A DNA stretch of 64,000 nt from NCBI RefSeq assembly GCF_001431315.2, contig NZ_LKHV02000001.1, positions 2,850,758 to 2,914,757 on the forward strand, in the 5' to 3' direction. The position numbers were made by a program, and so were the translations under genes. The notes under the pieces are model-generated. The model saw nothing but the letters and a program-made list of their open reading frames with translations, was not told the origin of the DNA and did not search any database. This document shows, one piece after another, positions 1-9,241 of the stretch. How positions within the stretch are numbered: position 1 is the first letter of the stretch; every line of letters begins with the position of its first letter. This DNA comes from Candidatus Berkiella cookevillensis (lineage in GTDB: Bacteria; Pseudomonadota; Gammaproteobacteria; Berkiellales; Berkiellaceae).

Positions 1-1
1 G

Positions 2-502
2 GTTGAGCATAAAATGGATGTTGTTATTTTATTAGACTCTATCACCCGTTTAGCAAGAGCCTATAACACCACCATTCCTCACTCAGGAAAGGTATTAACA
101 GGTGGTGTCGATGCCGCTGCATTGCAACGTCCAAAACGATTTTTTGGTGCTGCGCGTAATGTTGAAGAAGGTGGAAGTTTAACAATTATCGCAACCGCGC
201 TAATTGACACTGGATCCAAAATGGATGAAGTCATCTATGAGGAATTCAAAGGTACAGGTAACATGGAATTGCATCTTGATAGACGTGTCGCTGAGAAGCG
301 TGTTTATCCTGCAATTAACATTAATCGCTCTGGCACACGCCGCGAAGAAAAGCTCACCACGCCTGAAGAACTACAAAAAATGTGGATCCTCAGAAAGCTC
401 TTGAATCCTATGGACGAGTTAGCGGCCATTGAATTCCTCATTGAGCGCCTCAAAGGTAGCAAAACAAATGAAGAGTTCTTTGAAGCAATGAAACGCGCCT
501 AA
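2..502 (+). CDS. rho: Transcription termination factor Rho (3' part only)
   Basis: This is the C-terminal part of Rho, the RNA-dependent ATPase that ends untranslated transcripts. The frame is open from base 2, so the gene begins before the window; only about 166 of the usual ~420 residues are present. Visible motifs are the Walker B segment [16 protein letters not shown], the Q-loop region [21 protein letters not shown] (conserved throughout), and the R-loop segment around [14 protein letters not shown] that contacts RNA in the central channel. The frame ends normally at TAA. ubiD follows 11 bp later on the same strand, but Rho is normally its own unit. The Rho identity is very secure; nothing can be said of its promoter or N-terminal RNA-binding domain. 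Confidence 0.97.
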   Translation, partial: VEHKMDVVILLDSITRLARAYNTTIPHSGKVLTGGVDAAALQRPKRFFGAARNVEEGGSLTIIATALIDTGSKMDEVIYEEFKGTGNMELHLDRRVAEKRVYPAININRSGTRREEKLTTPEELQKMWILRKLLNPMDELAAIEFLIERLKGSKTNEEFFEAMKRA

Positions 503-513
503 TCTTTAAGCCA

Positions 514-1980
514 ATGGCCTATCAAGATCTACGCGAATTTCTGGCTCTGCTTGAACAGCAGGGCCAGCTTAAACGGATTTCCTATCCTGTTGATCCTTTT
601 CTTGAAGTCACAGAAATCTGTGATCGTGTCTTAAAGGCGGAAGGACCTGCGCTATGGTTTGAATCTCCCAAACATGCATCCATGCCTCTTTTAGGCAATT
701 TATTTGGCACCGTTGAACGAGTAGCCCTTGCCATCGATAAAACATCCTTAGCAGGCTTAAAAGAAGTAGGCGAACTCTTAGCACTATTAAAAGAGCCTAA
801 GCCACCCGAAGGTTTTTGGGATGCGATATCGCAGATCCCAACCGTTAAAAAATTAATGAGCATGCGCCCTAAAATGCTCAATAAAGGCCTTTGTCAAAGC
901 CATCAGCTTGCCAAACATGAAGTCGATCTTGAAATGCTTCCTATTCAAACTTGTTGGCCAGAAGATATTGCTAAATTAATCACCTGGGGTTTAGTCATCA
1001 CACAAGGCCCAACACAAGGACGACAAAATTTAGGCATATATAGACAGCAAGTGATTGATAAGAATCGTGTCATTATGCGTTGGCTTAAGCACCGTGGTGG
1101 TGCGCTTGACTATCAAGCCTGGTGCCAGCAACATCCTGATAAGCCCTTCCCCATTGCAGTAGCATTAGGCGCCGATCCCGCAACCATATTAGCGGCTGTA
1201 ACGCCCATCCCAGATACCCTCTCTGAATACGCCTTTGCAGGGCTACTAAGGGGCAAAAAGACAGAACTCGCGCCTGCAATATTACATCCTCATTTATCTG
1301 TGCCTGCTAGCGCCGAGATTATTCTTGAAGGTTATATATACCCCAATGACACAGCCCAAGAAGGCCCTTTTGGCGACCATACTGGTTACTATAATGAAGT
1401 TGAAACTTTTCCAGTCATGACAATTGAAATGATCACAATGCGCGACTCTGCTTTCTATCATAGTACTTACACGGGCAGACCTCCCGATGAGCCAGCCATA
1501 CTCGGCGTTGCGCTGAATGAAGTATTCACGCCTATTTTACAAAAACAATATCCAGAGATAATCGATTTTTATCTACCACCAGAAGGATGTTCTTATCGCG
1601 TTGCCGTGGTCTCTATCCATAAAAAATTCCCTGGGCATGCCAAGCAGATCATGATGGGGATCTGGTCATTCTTACGCCAATTTATGTATACAAAAATGAT
1701 CATTGTTGTAGATGCAGATATCAATTGTAGAAGCTGGCAAGATGTCATTTGGGCAATGTCTACACGTATGGATCCCAAACGTGATACTTTCATTTTGGAA
1801 AATTCACCTATAGATTATTTAGATTTTGCTTCTCCACAAAGCAACCTTGGGGGCAAAATTGGTTTTGATGCCACAAATAAACTTCCTGGAGAAACCAGTC
1901 GAGAATGGGGAAGACCCATCGTACAATCCACAGAGATCAAAGAACGCATTGATGCCATTTGGCCTGTACTGGGTTTGTAA
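514..1980 (+). CDS. ubiD: 4-hydroxy-3-polyprenylbenzoate decarboxylase UbiD
   Basis: UbiD removes the carboxyl group of polyprenyl-hydroxybenzoate in ubiquinone synthesis, using prenylated FMN supplied by UbiX. The 488-residue product matches the family length (about 490). It carries the typical segments [20 protein letters not shown], the [11 protein letters not shown] stretch around the catalytic acidic residues, and the C-terminal [14 protein letters not shown] region. No UbiX gene lies in the window. The gene sits 11 bp after rho and 9 bp before the flavin reductase gene, so ubiD and fre are probably co-transcribed. The rho-ubiD-fre order is one I recall from related gammaproteobacteria. 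Confidence 0.95.
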   Translation: MAYQDLREFLALLEQQGQLKRISYPVDPFLEVTEICDRVLKAEGPALWFESPKHASMPLLGNLFGTVERVALAIDKTSLAGLKEVGELLALLKEPKPPEGFWDAISQIPTVKKLMSMRPKMLNKGLCQSHQLAKHEVDLEMLPIQTCWPEDIAKLITWGLVITQGPTQGRQNLGIYRQQVIDKNRVIMRWLKHRGGALDYQAWCQQHPDKPFPIAVALGADPATILAAVTPIPDTLSEYAFAGLLRGKKTELAPAILHPHLSVPASAEIILEGYIYPNDTAQEGPFGDHTGYYNEVETFPVMTIEMITMRDSAFYHSTYTGRPPDEPAILGVALNEVFTPILQKQYPEIIDFYLPPEGCSYRVAVVSIHKKFPGHAKQIMMGIWSFLRQFMYTKMIIVVDADINCRSWQDVIWAMSTRMDPKRDTFILENSPIDYLDFASPQSNLGGKIGFDATNKLPGETSREWGRPIVQSTEIKERIDAIWPVLGL

Positions 1981-1989
1981 AGATTTGTC

Positions 1990-2730
1990 ATGATAAAATA
2001 TAAATTGATTGATACAAAACCTATCAGCAAAGACATTATTTCTCTTCGCTTTTCCCCGTTGAATACAGCTCATGTGCTTCATTATGAATCAGGGCAATAT
2101 ATCAACACAATGCTGAAAGATCCCCCCTTTGCAACAGATGCTGTTTTATCACTCTCCATTACAAATGCATCCAATCAAGGCCACAATTTAGAATTTCATT
2201 TACGCCACGATGAAAAACAAAAAGCAGCGCTATCATTTATCGATCAACTTCGACACAATCCAGTCATTGACATTGTAGGTCCCTTTGGTCAGATGACGCA
2301 GACTAGTCGCCAATCAGGCAAGAAATTACTCTTGCTGGCAGGTGGCACAGGTATAGCACCGTTTAAAGCATTACTCGAAGAAATGATAAAAACCCAAGAC
2401 ACACTACACAATCAATCTATTAGCTTATGGTGGGGGGTGCGCAAACCCGAAGATCTCTATCTGCTAGATTTCTTGAAAAGCATTCAAGCACAATACCCTG
2501 CCTTTACTTACAAAATTATATTATCCACACTTGATAAGCCAAGTCATTGGCCATTTGCAAATGGCTGGCTACATGACATACTCATCAATGAAAATGAATG
2601 GCAGGATATAGAAAGCACTCAAGTCTACCTAAGTGGCCCATTTGAAATGGTTAGAAAATGTCAGAGCACATTATTAGCACGCGGTTTAGATGCGCGCTTC
2701 ATCCTATCTGATATGCTCGGCATCATTTAA
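1990..2730 (+). CDS. fre: Fre/LuxG-type NAD(P)H-flavin reductase
   Basis: A 246-residue ferredoxin-reductase-fold oxidoreductase expected to transfer electrons from NAD(P)H to free flavin or a related acceptor. The nucleotide-binding motif GGTGIAPF is at about residues 118-125 and the C-terminal YLSGPFEMV segment is typical of the family. The flavin-binding motif, normally R-x-[FY]-[ST], reads L-S-L-S near residues 53-56, so the usual arginine seems absent; flavin binding may be altered. Only 9 bp separate it from ubiD. Family membership is secure; the exact substrate is inferred from its position beside ubiD. It converges on the protease gene with a 15-bp gap. Confidence 0.85.
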   Translation: MIKYKLIDTKPISKDIISLRFSPLNTAHVLHYESGQYINTMLKDPPFATDAVLSLSITNASNQGHNLEFHLRHDEKQKAALSFIDQLRHNPVIDIVGPFGQMTQTSRQSGKKLLLLAGGTGIAPFKALLEEMIKTQDTLHNQSISLWWGVRKPEDLYLLDFLKSIQAQYPAFTYKIILSTLDKPSHWPFANGWLHDILINENEWQDIESTQVYLSGPFEMVRKCQSTLLARGLDARFILSDMLGII

Positions 2731-2745
2731 ATAACCAAGCGCAGA

Positions 2746-3591
2746 CTATAATCTACTAGGCCTATTCACAGATTTTAGACTTGTACCCAAGGCGACTAAT
2801 GCTTCTGCTATATTCTTTCTGAATCCAGTGTAATCTACCTTTTCAAGCTCACTAAGGTTCGGCAATTGCTGATGTCGAACATAATAAGCTGCTATCACTT
2901 TTGCATAAAAACAAATAACAGGCCCACAATCATAAGCATTTTCTTGCTTAGCCACACTGATGAATTCTCCGCTAATATGCTCTGCCCGTCCTCTTTGTAA
3001 AGGCCTGATTGCGCTAGCTAGTTCAAAGCCAGAGCCCGTTAAAAGCCCCTCATCCCTACTATTAAAACCATCTAGTATATACACACTAGGATCTGATGTG
3101 TTGTCAATAATGATGAGATGCCAATGATTATTTTGATGCATAGGCCAAAAAACCAACGGCGACTCAGATAATTTCTTTTTCCACACATCATACTTTTGTT
3201 CATTACGAAATCTGTCAGGTAATGGGGGTATGCATTGATTCATCAAGCTAGAGATAACTTCAACGCCTGAATATTGCGCTGCAAGCTGCTGAAAGTAATC
3301 ATTCACCAAAATGTCATTAAACCATGCTTCTGTGGCAGTAAAGCTGTCTGGCTGTTCTAAAGGCACGAGCAACCGCTTAACATCTTCTTCACGATATGAA
3401 AGGTCTTGCAGTTGTTGATGTAATTGTTCATAAGGATTTATTTTAGGGGGCGTTATTTTGCGCGTTGTTGAAGAAAAAGTCAGTGTCGGTGCAGGCTCTG
3501 GTAACTTCACTTCTGCATGAGAAGAAGATGACCCGGAATTATTCTCCCAAAAGAAATCAAGCACTGAAAGAATGGAACCAATCATGGACAA
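2746..3591 (-). CDS. Ulp1/C48-like (clan CE) cysteine protease, candidate effector
   Basis: A 281-residue protein that looks like the catalytic domain of eukaryotic SUMO/NEDD8 proteases. Visible in order: a low-complexity N-terminus (about 1-55), a substrate-groove-like segment EAWFNDILVNDYFQQLA (88-104), His156-Trp157 in NNHWHL, Asp174 in YILDGFNS, Gln216 and Cys222 in QENAYDCGP. The His/Asp/Gln/Cys order and the six-residue Gln-to-Cys spacing match Ulp1. There is no obvious signal peptide or membrane segment. In bacteria such proteins are usually type III or IV secreted effectors or ubiquitin-like proteases acting in host cells; that role is inferred here. It has its own predicted promoter and is flanked by unrelated housekeeping genes. 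An ATG two codons downstream is an alternative start. Confidence 0.82.
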   Translation of the reverse strand: MSMIGSILSVLDFFWENNSGSSSSHAEVKLPEPAPTLTFSSTTRKITPPKINPYEQLHQQLQDLSYREEDVKRLLVPLEQPDSFTATEAWFNDILVNDYFQQLAAQYSGVEVISSLMNQCIPPLPDRFRNEQKYDVWKKKLSESPLVFWPMHQNNHWHLIIIDNTSDPSVYILDGFNSRDEGLLTGSGFELASAIRPLQRGRAEHISGEFISVAKQENAYDCGPVICFYAKVIAAYYVRHQQLPNLSELEKVDYTGFRKNIAEALVALGTSLKSVNRPSRL

Positions 3592-3630
3592 TTTCCCACA
3601 AATTTTATAGAAAACACCTCGAAGTTAGAA

Positions 3631-3659
3631 AATGTACTGAAATAATATAGAATTGTCAA
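3631..3659 (-). promoter_or_regulatory. Predicted sigma70 promoter of the Ulp1-like protease gene
   Basis: On the minus strand a perfect -35 hexamer TTGACA (3654-3659) is followed after 17 bp by TACATT (3631-3636), about 40 bp upstream of the start codon. This suggests an independent transcript for the protease rather than read-through from fpr. No TTAA-repeat box of the Legionella PmrA type was recognised. Confidence 0.55.
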
Positions 3660-3724
3660 CTACCTGTTGATTGCTAAAATGAATGCTCACTTATAGTACT
3701 GCCTCTTAGTCACACCTTGATTTG

Positions 3725-3750
3725 CTGAAGAATCAGTACTGATTCTTCAG
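3725..3750. repeat. Perfect 26-bp palindrome
   Basis: Half-site CTGAAGAATCAGT (3725-3737) is followed immediately by its exact reverse complement (3738-3750). It lies between fpr and the promoter of the Ulp1-like gene, about 65 bp upstream of the -35 box. No T-tract follows on either strand, so it fits a dimeric regulator operator, or an mRNA hairpin at the end of the fpr transcript, better than an intrinsic terminator. Function unknown. Confidence 0.6.
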
Positions 3751-3806
3751 TGAGACGCCCTGTGCTGAAGGACCTAGCTTATTAAAGCACATTGGAATTA
3801 GAACAT

Positions 3807-4556
3807 TTATTCTTTCCAATAGCTCTCTATCGTCACATTCCCTCCCTTCCCAGGTATTCTTAACGGCATGCCTCTTTGTTCAAACAGGGCACGCATATCT
3901 TTCACCATATGCGGATTACCACAAAGCATGACTTGTGCTGTTTCTGCAGAAATTTCTTCACCCAATTCTGCCTCAATTATTTTCTGCTCTATCAATTCTG
4001 TCATCCGTTGCGAGTATACATGCTCATGTTTCTCTCGTGTAATGATAGGAATAAAACGGAATTGACTTGGATATTGCGTTAAAAAGGATTCAATTAAACC
4101 ATGATGAGATGATAAATTGACGGTCGGCACACTGTGAACCAATCGAATTTTGTCAAAAGTCTGCCAAGCTGCTTCGGTTTTTAAAATGGATAAAAATACC
4201 CCTAAACCTGTGCCTGTGGCAAAACACCATAAACTAGGCGCTGGCGCGAGGGTGGCAAGCGTAAATCTCCCAGATGCTTTTTTGGATACCCAAATTTTAT
4301 CACCTGTTTTTAAATTGACCAGCTGAGGTGTTAAACCACCTTTATCTACAAAATTAAAATAAAATTCTAATACAGACTCAAAAGGCGCATTCGCAAAGGA
4401 ATAAGGCCTAAATAATGGCTTTTGCTCATCACCTAAACCAATCTGTGTGAATTGACCAGCCTCAAAGCCATCAATCGGCGCCTTGATGAAAATAGAATAA
4501 AGATCATCACTCCATTGATGTAATTTGACAACTTCTCCACTGACCCATCGACTCAT
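3807..4556 (-). CDS. fpr: Ferredoxin/flavodoxin-NADP+ reductase
   Basis: A 249-residue FAD enzyme that exchanges electrons between NADPH and ferredoxin or flavodoxin. The FAD motif RPYS is at residues 50-53, the nucleotide-binding GTGLGVF at 115-121, the MLCGNPHMV segment in the C-terminal part, and the chain ends ...ESYWKE, like the bacterial subclass with an aromatic residue near the end. It starts 20 bp after hemY, so it may be the last gene of the hem transcript. A likely partner is the 7Fe ferredoxin encoded at 16296-16619. Confidence 0.9.
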   Translation of the reverse strand: MSRWVSGEVVKLHQWSDDLYSIFIKAPIDGFEAGQFTQIGLGDEQKPLFRPYSFANAPFESVLEFYFNFVDKGGLTPQLVNLKTGDKIWVSKKASGRFTLATLAPAPSLWCFATGTGLGVFLSILKTEAAWQTFDKIRLVHSVPTVNLSSHHGLIESFLTQYPSQFRFIPIITREKHEHVYSQRMTELIEQKIIEAELGEEISAETAQVMLCGNPHMVKDMRALFEQRGMPLRIPGKGGNVTIESYWKE

Positions 4557-4576
4557 ATTACACCCACTGCATTCAT

Positions 4577-5803
4577 TTATATTTTTTCAGGAAATTTAAC
4601 GTGCGTTGCGACAGAGGTTAACTCTATCGGAACAAATTGAATCAACCCTTTACGAAAATATTGATTCGATAATTCAAGCTGATCAATTTTTTCTAACAAG
4701 ATACCTAATTCTGCATAGGCTTCTGGCAAAGCGCATAATTTAAGGCATGCCTCTAAATACCGCTGTGCTTTACCCCAGAGCTGCGCTTGCATACACAGGC
4801 GTCCTAAAGTGAGCAATAAATTTGGACTGTCTTGATTTGCTCTTAACCAAACTTCCGCTTGATCCAAAGGTTTCTGTGGATCTTGGAATTTAATAAGCCC
4901 ATACAAATAAATACAAGGCTCACTCCAATTTCTTTTGAGGCATTGTCTTAAAACAGCTTCTGCTTCCAGTGATTTTTCCTCTTGGCATAGCTGCAAGGCA
5001 TAAGGATAAACAATATCTGGATCCGTTTGTAATCTTTTGGGAATCTTATGCCAAAAGACCTCTAATGTTTTTTCACTTTGTTTTTGATAACTGTTGATAA
5101 TCTGTACATACAATTGCTTCTCGAGCGTTTTTTCCTCTTCAGAACTAATCACTTTATGTTTGCGAAGATTAGGCAGCAATTCAAGCAACTGCTCCCAGTC
5201 TTTTAATTGCTGATAAATGTTCTTGAGCAACTTTAAAATATGGGGATGAAAAGGCGCAAGGTTCAATAAATGCTTTGCGGTTGCAAGCGATTGTTCAAAT
5301 TGACCTTGTTGGTATTGCAACCTTGCTTGTGTTAAGCCAATGGCAATATCTGCCCCTTTGGTCTTATCATGAGCAAGCTTTAAGTAGCGATCGCGCCGTT
5401 TGGCTTCACCCAATTCTTGTGCCGCTTTTGCAGCGGAAAGATAGTTCAGTAATGGGACTTCACTGTATTCAGCCGCTTGCAGAAAATGCTTTTCTGCGCG
5501 AATCCAATCACCTTCTGCAAGCTCAATAAAGCCTTGATGGGTTAAGCGACGTGCTTTTTGTTTTTTTCGATTAAGTGTAAAATCACCAACCCAGAAACTA
5601 GAATGCACTAAATTATCATAGATTTTTAGCATATAATGGAAAAGTACAAAGACAAAAAAAGCAGCAACAATAGCCAGCCACAGTGGCATATCAACACGCC
5701 ACCCTGCTACCCGAATAATTATAATGCCAGGATCAGATTTTACATTCGTGCCAATCCAAACTGCAAATGCTAAAACGACGGCAAGCCAAATCAACTTTTT
5801 CAT
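4577..5803 (-). CDS. hemY: HemY-like TPR membrane protein
   Basis: A 408-residue inner-membrane protein of the gammaproteobacterial HemY family, encoded with haem-synthesis genes. It is not the Bacillus protoporphyrinogen oxidase of the same name. Two membrane segments are visible at about residues 3-19 and 41-59, then a helical TPR-type region with repeated E-W/L...A patterns (for example about 85-180 and 300-390). Its start overlaps the hemX stop by 4 bp (ATGA), so the two are translationally coupled. Family assignment rests on topology, length and synteny; the biochemical function of the family is not firmly known. Confidence 0.88.
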   Translation of the reverse strand: MKKLIWLAVVLAFAVWIGTNVKSDPGIIIIRVAGWRVDMPLWLAIVAAFFVFVLFHYMLKIYDNLVHSSFWVGDFTLNRKKQKARRLTHQGFIELAEGDWIRAEKHFLQAAEYSEVPLLNYLSAAKAAQELGEAKRRDRYLKLAHDKTKGADIAIGLTQARLQYQQGQFEQSLATAKHLLNLAPFHPHILKLLKNIYQQLKDWEQLLELLPNLRKHKVISSEEEKTLEKQLYVQIINSYQKQSEKTLEVFWHKIPKRLQTDPDIVYPYALQLCQEEKSLEAEAVLRQCLKRNWSEPCIYLYGLIKFQDPQKPLDQAEVWLRANQDSPNLLLTLGRLCMQAQLWGKAQRYLEACLKLCALPEAYAELGILLEKIDQLELSNQYFRKGLIQFVPIELTSVATHVKFPEKI

Positions 5804-7266
5804 GAGTTTGTCTCTTGCTCCTGTACAACGCCAGGTGCTTTAGAGGTTTCCAATGCTTTTTTCAAAGCAGATAAGGATTGAGAAACATCCGGCATCTTTG
5901 TAGTCAATACCACACCATTTAGTTTTTCCAATGCTTTCAAAGCAGTTTCCCGTGAAGGTGTTGCATCAAAATATTGCTCAATCGATAAATTGAGATGATT
6001 GAGAGATTCGTGATAAACAATCGTGTCTGATTTTAGCAATGCCCACTTGGCTTGTTCTAGCGTTAAGCCTAAAGTCTTTACCAATTGCTTTTGCTCTAGT
6101 TTTGTAAGAACGGGCTGCATGACATCTTGATCATAGCGGCTGACGCGAATTAAACTTTTAAATTCATTCCATGTTTGCATTAAGACTCGCTGCCAAGTCG
6201 CTTTCTCTTCCGCCATATCCTCTGCTTTCACCCAAGAACCTTCTTTGTTCTCATCAACCAATGCTTTAAAGCGCAAAGTATACAAAGTAGACTCAAGCAC
6301 ATTCAATTGTGTCCAGATATCATGTTTATCAACCACAGGTGTGCTTTCTAAAGCAGCAATATCTTTTGCCAATGCTTCTCTCACCCACGCCAGTTGAGGA
6401 TAACCTAAGGCTTTAATCTTTCTATCTGCGATTTGAAGCTGCGCTTTGGCTGTATGGCTATCTTGATTAAGCTGTAATTGTATATCAGCATTTTGTATTA
6501 AATAGTAGGCTTCATTTAAAACCCACTCACTTTTACCGGATTGCATAATAAGCTGATCTTGAGCCGCTTCTATTTCTGATTTCAAAGTCTTAAGCTGCGC
6601 CTGACTCAGCTCATTTTCTGCTCTAACAGCAGTAACAGACTGCAGAGAAGATTCTGCACGTGCTGCTAATGATTTAACAGATTGTTGATCTGCTGCAAGC
6701 GAAACATTCAATTGATGAATCTGAGAATGTAATTGATAGACAATATAGCTAACAGCACCAACCGCTACACAAGAAAGAATACTGAAACCAAAAAGCGCTT
6801 GAGTCACCCAAGATTTTTGGACTGTGGGTGCCACAGGAGGTGGCATCTTTGGCGCATTTTTTTTGCCTGTATTTTCATCTGCCTTTTCATCTGAAGCATT
6901 AGCAAAAGAATCATCGATACTATCACCTGTAATGGTATTGTCCGCCCAAAAGTCTGTCTGATCTTTTGGGGGAGATTGCACCAATGCTTCTGCTTTACTG
7001 GGAGGTGCCTCATGAACAGCTTTTGTCACTTGTGCAGTACGCACTGATTCTGTAGAGGAAGCGTTTTTTATAAATTTGGCTGGATTAATGCCGGGATCAA
7101 TAGGGTTACCAACGACTTCACCCGCGTCTTTAGGCAAAATACTCGCGGTATCCTGAGCTGCGCTGGCGCCGACTTTATCTGTTTTTTTTCCATGGTGCGT
7201 TACAATCACCGGCTTACTGGATGCATGCTTACCATCCGTATTATCTTTGCTTTTATCTTTATCCAT
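5800..7266 (-). CDS. hemX: HemX-like membrane protein (uroporphyrinogen operon)
   Basis: A 488-residue protein of the proteobacterial HemX family, often annotated as uroporphyrin-III C-methyltransferase although it lacks a methyltransferase domain. Residues 1-150 are hydrophilic and low in complexity (Lys, Asp, Ser, Pro). A single membrane span lies at about 154-178, then a coiled coil (about 180-240) and a helical domain. It overlaps hemY by 4 bp but is separated from hemD by 179 bp without a gene, so an extra promoter there is possible. The order hemC-hemD-hemX-hemY is the classic gammaproteobacterial arrangement. Confidence 0.88.
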   Translation of the reverse strand: MDKDKSKDNTDGKHASSKPVIVTHHGKKTDKVGASAAQDTASILPKDAGEVVGNPIDPGINPAKFIKNASSTESVRTAQVTKAVHEAPPSKAEALVQSPPKDQTDFWADNTITGDSIDDSFANASDEKADENTGKKNAPKMPPPVAPTVQKSWVTQALFGFSILSCVAVGAVSYIVYQLHSQIHQLNVSLAADQQSVKSLAARAESSLQSVTAVRAENELSQAQLKTLKSEIEAAQDQLIMQSGKSEWVLNEAYYLIQNADIQLQLNQDSHTAKAQLQIADRKIKALGYPQLAWVREALAKDIAALESTPVVDKHDIWTQLNVLESTLYTLRFKALVDENKEGSWVKAEDMAEEKATWQRVLMQTWNEFKSLIRVSRYDQDVMQPVLTKLEQKQLVKTLGLTLEQAKWALLKSDTIVYHESLNHLNLSIEQYFDATPSRETALKALEKLNGVVLTTKMPDVSQSLSALKKALETSKAPGVVQEQETNS

Positions 7267-7445
7267 ATGGCTTTATGCTCGCAGATAATCATCTAATAAA
7301 GATGTTTGTTAATCAACCAATACCAGTTATTTAACTATTTGTTGCCGATACGAACTATCAGAATAACATGGATTGCCTTAACATGAGTCCCTTGCAGCTA
7401 AAAATGCACCTGCTGTAGATATATCCCTTCCCTTGAAAGCACAGC

Positions 7446-8228
7446 TTATACAGACAAGGGTTCTGCTTCAATCAATGCATGAATTTTATCAATAGCTAAG
7501 GATTGCACATTCCACACTTTACCAAAGCTTAAAGATTTCGCGTACTGCAAAATCCTTTCGCTCACAACAATAAATAACTGAGCTTTAAGCCACGACAATG
7601 CTGCTTCTGGAAACAATTGGATAATATTTATCAGTGCTTCTTGACTGGTTATGACAAAAATGGGTTTTGAACAACGCCGTATTGCCTCTATGGTTTCAGA
7701 GGCATCATCCAGGGGACAGACTCTCTGATACAGTGCAATTCTATGCACCTGTGCATGGCGTTGTTGTAAATTTTCATCCAGATAACGCCTGCCACCCTGT
7801 CCTGATAAAATAACGATCCTTTTATTCTTCATCTTCTCTGGTTGAAAGAATGCTAATGCTAATAAGCTTTCACTGGTCGTGCCATCTGGCGCAGTGAGAA
7901 AAGGCTGTATCCCATGCTGCTTAAGTGCATTGCTCGTACCTTGACCTAAGGTAACAATTTTAAAAGCGGCTTGCTGTAATTGCTGCAACAAAGCAGGTGA
8001 TGCACTGTGAATACAATTAGCACTGGTGATGATAAGGATATCTGCCTTTGCGAGTATTTCATGCTGATGCGCATTCCATGTTGTGTGCAGCGATTTAATT
8101 TCCAATGTAGGAAAGCACAAGTAATCTACGTGATGCTGGATTAAATAGTCAATCCAAGCTTCTGATTGCTTTTTAGGACGCGTAATGATCAATGTATACA
8201 AAGCACTCTCCGCTTTTTGATAATGCAT
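7446..8228 (-). CDS. hemD: Uroporphyrinogen-III synthase
   Basis: HemD closes and inverts ring D of hydroxymethylbilane to give uroporphyrinogen III. The 260-residue product has the two-lobed Rossmann-like pattern of this poorly conserved family: YTLIITRPKKQSEAW at the N-terminus, ILIITSANCIHS, VTLGQGTSNALKQHG and VILSGQGGRRYL. The ATG at 8228 is preferred because an AAAGGAA ribosome site stands 6 bp upstream; a TTG seven codons earlier would overlap hemC. It begins one base beyond the hemC stop, so the pair is coupled. The cognate enzyme HemC is directly upstream. Confidence 0.93.
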   Translation of the reverse strand: MHYQKAESALYTLIITRPKKQSEAWIDYLIQHHVDYLCFPTLEIKSLHTTWNAHQHEILAKADILIITSANCIHSASPALLQQLQQAAFKIVTLGQGTSNALKQHGIQPFLTAPDGTTSESLLALAFFQPEKMKNKRIVILSGQGGRRYLDENLQQRHAQVHRIALYQRVCPLDDASETIEAIRRCSKPIFVITSQEALINIIQLFPEAALSWLKAQLFIVVSERILQYAKSLSFGKVWNVQSLAIDKIHALIEAEPLSV

Positions 8229-8229
8229 A

Positions 8230-9159
8230 TTATTCCTTTGCTTTAACAAAGCTTTCTATGAGTGAAAGTGCACCCTGAGCAATCAATCGCTCGGCTACTT
8301 CATTACCCAATGCTTCAAAAGCGTCAAAAGGCATGGTGCAAGAAGCTTCCACCATCTCTGTTGTATCTGGATGCCCAACCCTACCCATCAATGTAATGCT
8401 TTCATTTTCTACAAAAGCATAGCCTGCAATAGGCACTTGGCAACTACCATGCAAACGCTTATTCATGACGCGCTCGGCCATTACACAATGATACGTTCTG
8501 GGATGATTCAGGGGGGCAATCAATGCTCGCACTGCTTCTGCAGCTTTATGACAAACAATGCCAATGGCACCTTGCCCAACGGCAGGTAATAAAATTTGCG
8601 GCGGGAAAACATGCGTTATCACATCGCTCATCTCTAATCTTGCCAAACCTGCTTTTGCCAATACAATGGCATCAAAGTCTCCTGCCTGGCATTTTGCAAC
8701 ACGTGTGGGCACATTACCTCTTAATGAAAGATAATTTAAATCTGAGCGCACACGTCGTAGTTGCACAATACGACGCAAACTAGATGTACCCACATTAGCG
8801 CCAGCAGCTAATTCCTCAATACGCAATCCTTGTGGACTGATCCACGCATCACGGGGATCTTCACGCTCACACAATACAGGTAAAATAAGCGCATCAGGCA
8901 AAGTTTGGGGAACATCTTTTACAGAATGAATGGCAATATCTGCTTCACCTTGAATCAGCACATCATCTAATTCTTTAACAAATAAGCCTTTGCCACCCAC
9001 CTTATATAAGGGAGCTTCTAAAAATTTATCGCCACTGGTGGTAATTTTTAAAATATCAAAATCAAGATCAGGATAAAAGTTATTTAGCTTGTTCTTGACC
9101 CAATCTACTTGAGCCAGTGCTAATTTGCTGCTTCTGGTTACAATACGGAGTTTTTTCAT
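8230..9159 (-). CDS. hemC: Porphobilinogen deaminase (hydroxymethylbilane synthase)
   Basis: HemC condenses four porphobilinogens to hydroxymethylbilane. The 309-residue protein shows IVTRSSKLALAQ at the N-terminus, HSVKDVP at about 78-84, GTSSLRR at 124-130, the substrate-contact stretch SLRGNVPTR, and Cys240 in LHGSCQVPI, which carries the dipyrromethane cofactor. It is the first gene of the hemCDXY unit. The response regulator gene ends 82 bp upstream, so hemC may have its own promoter in that gap. Confidence 0.96.
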   Translation of the reverse strand: MKKLRIVTRSSKLALAQVDWVKNKLNNFYPDLDFDILKITTSGDKFLEAPLYKVGGKGLFVKELDDVLIQGEADIAIHSVKDVPQTLPDALILPVLCEREDPRDAWISPQGLRIEELAAGANVGTSSLRRIVQLRRVRSDLNYLSLRGNVPTRVAKCQAGDFDAIVLAKAGLARLEMSDVITHVFPPQILLPAVGQGAIGIVCHKAAEAVRALIAPLNHPRTYHCVMAERVMNKRLHGSCQVPIAGYAFVENESITLMGRVGHPDTTEMVEASCTMPFDAFEALGNEVAERLIAQGALSLIESFVKAKE

Positions 9160-9241
9160 AAAAAAATAGGAAAATAAGCCTAGAACAGGCTATATACTAG
9201 CTGAATTCATCCAGGAGATAAACCTTCCACTTTGAACTCTG

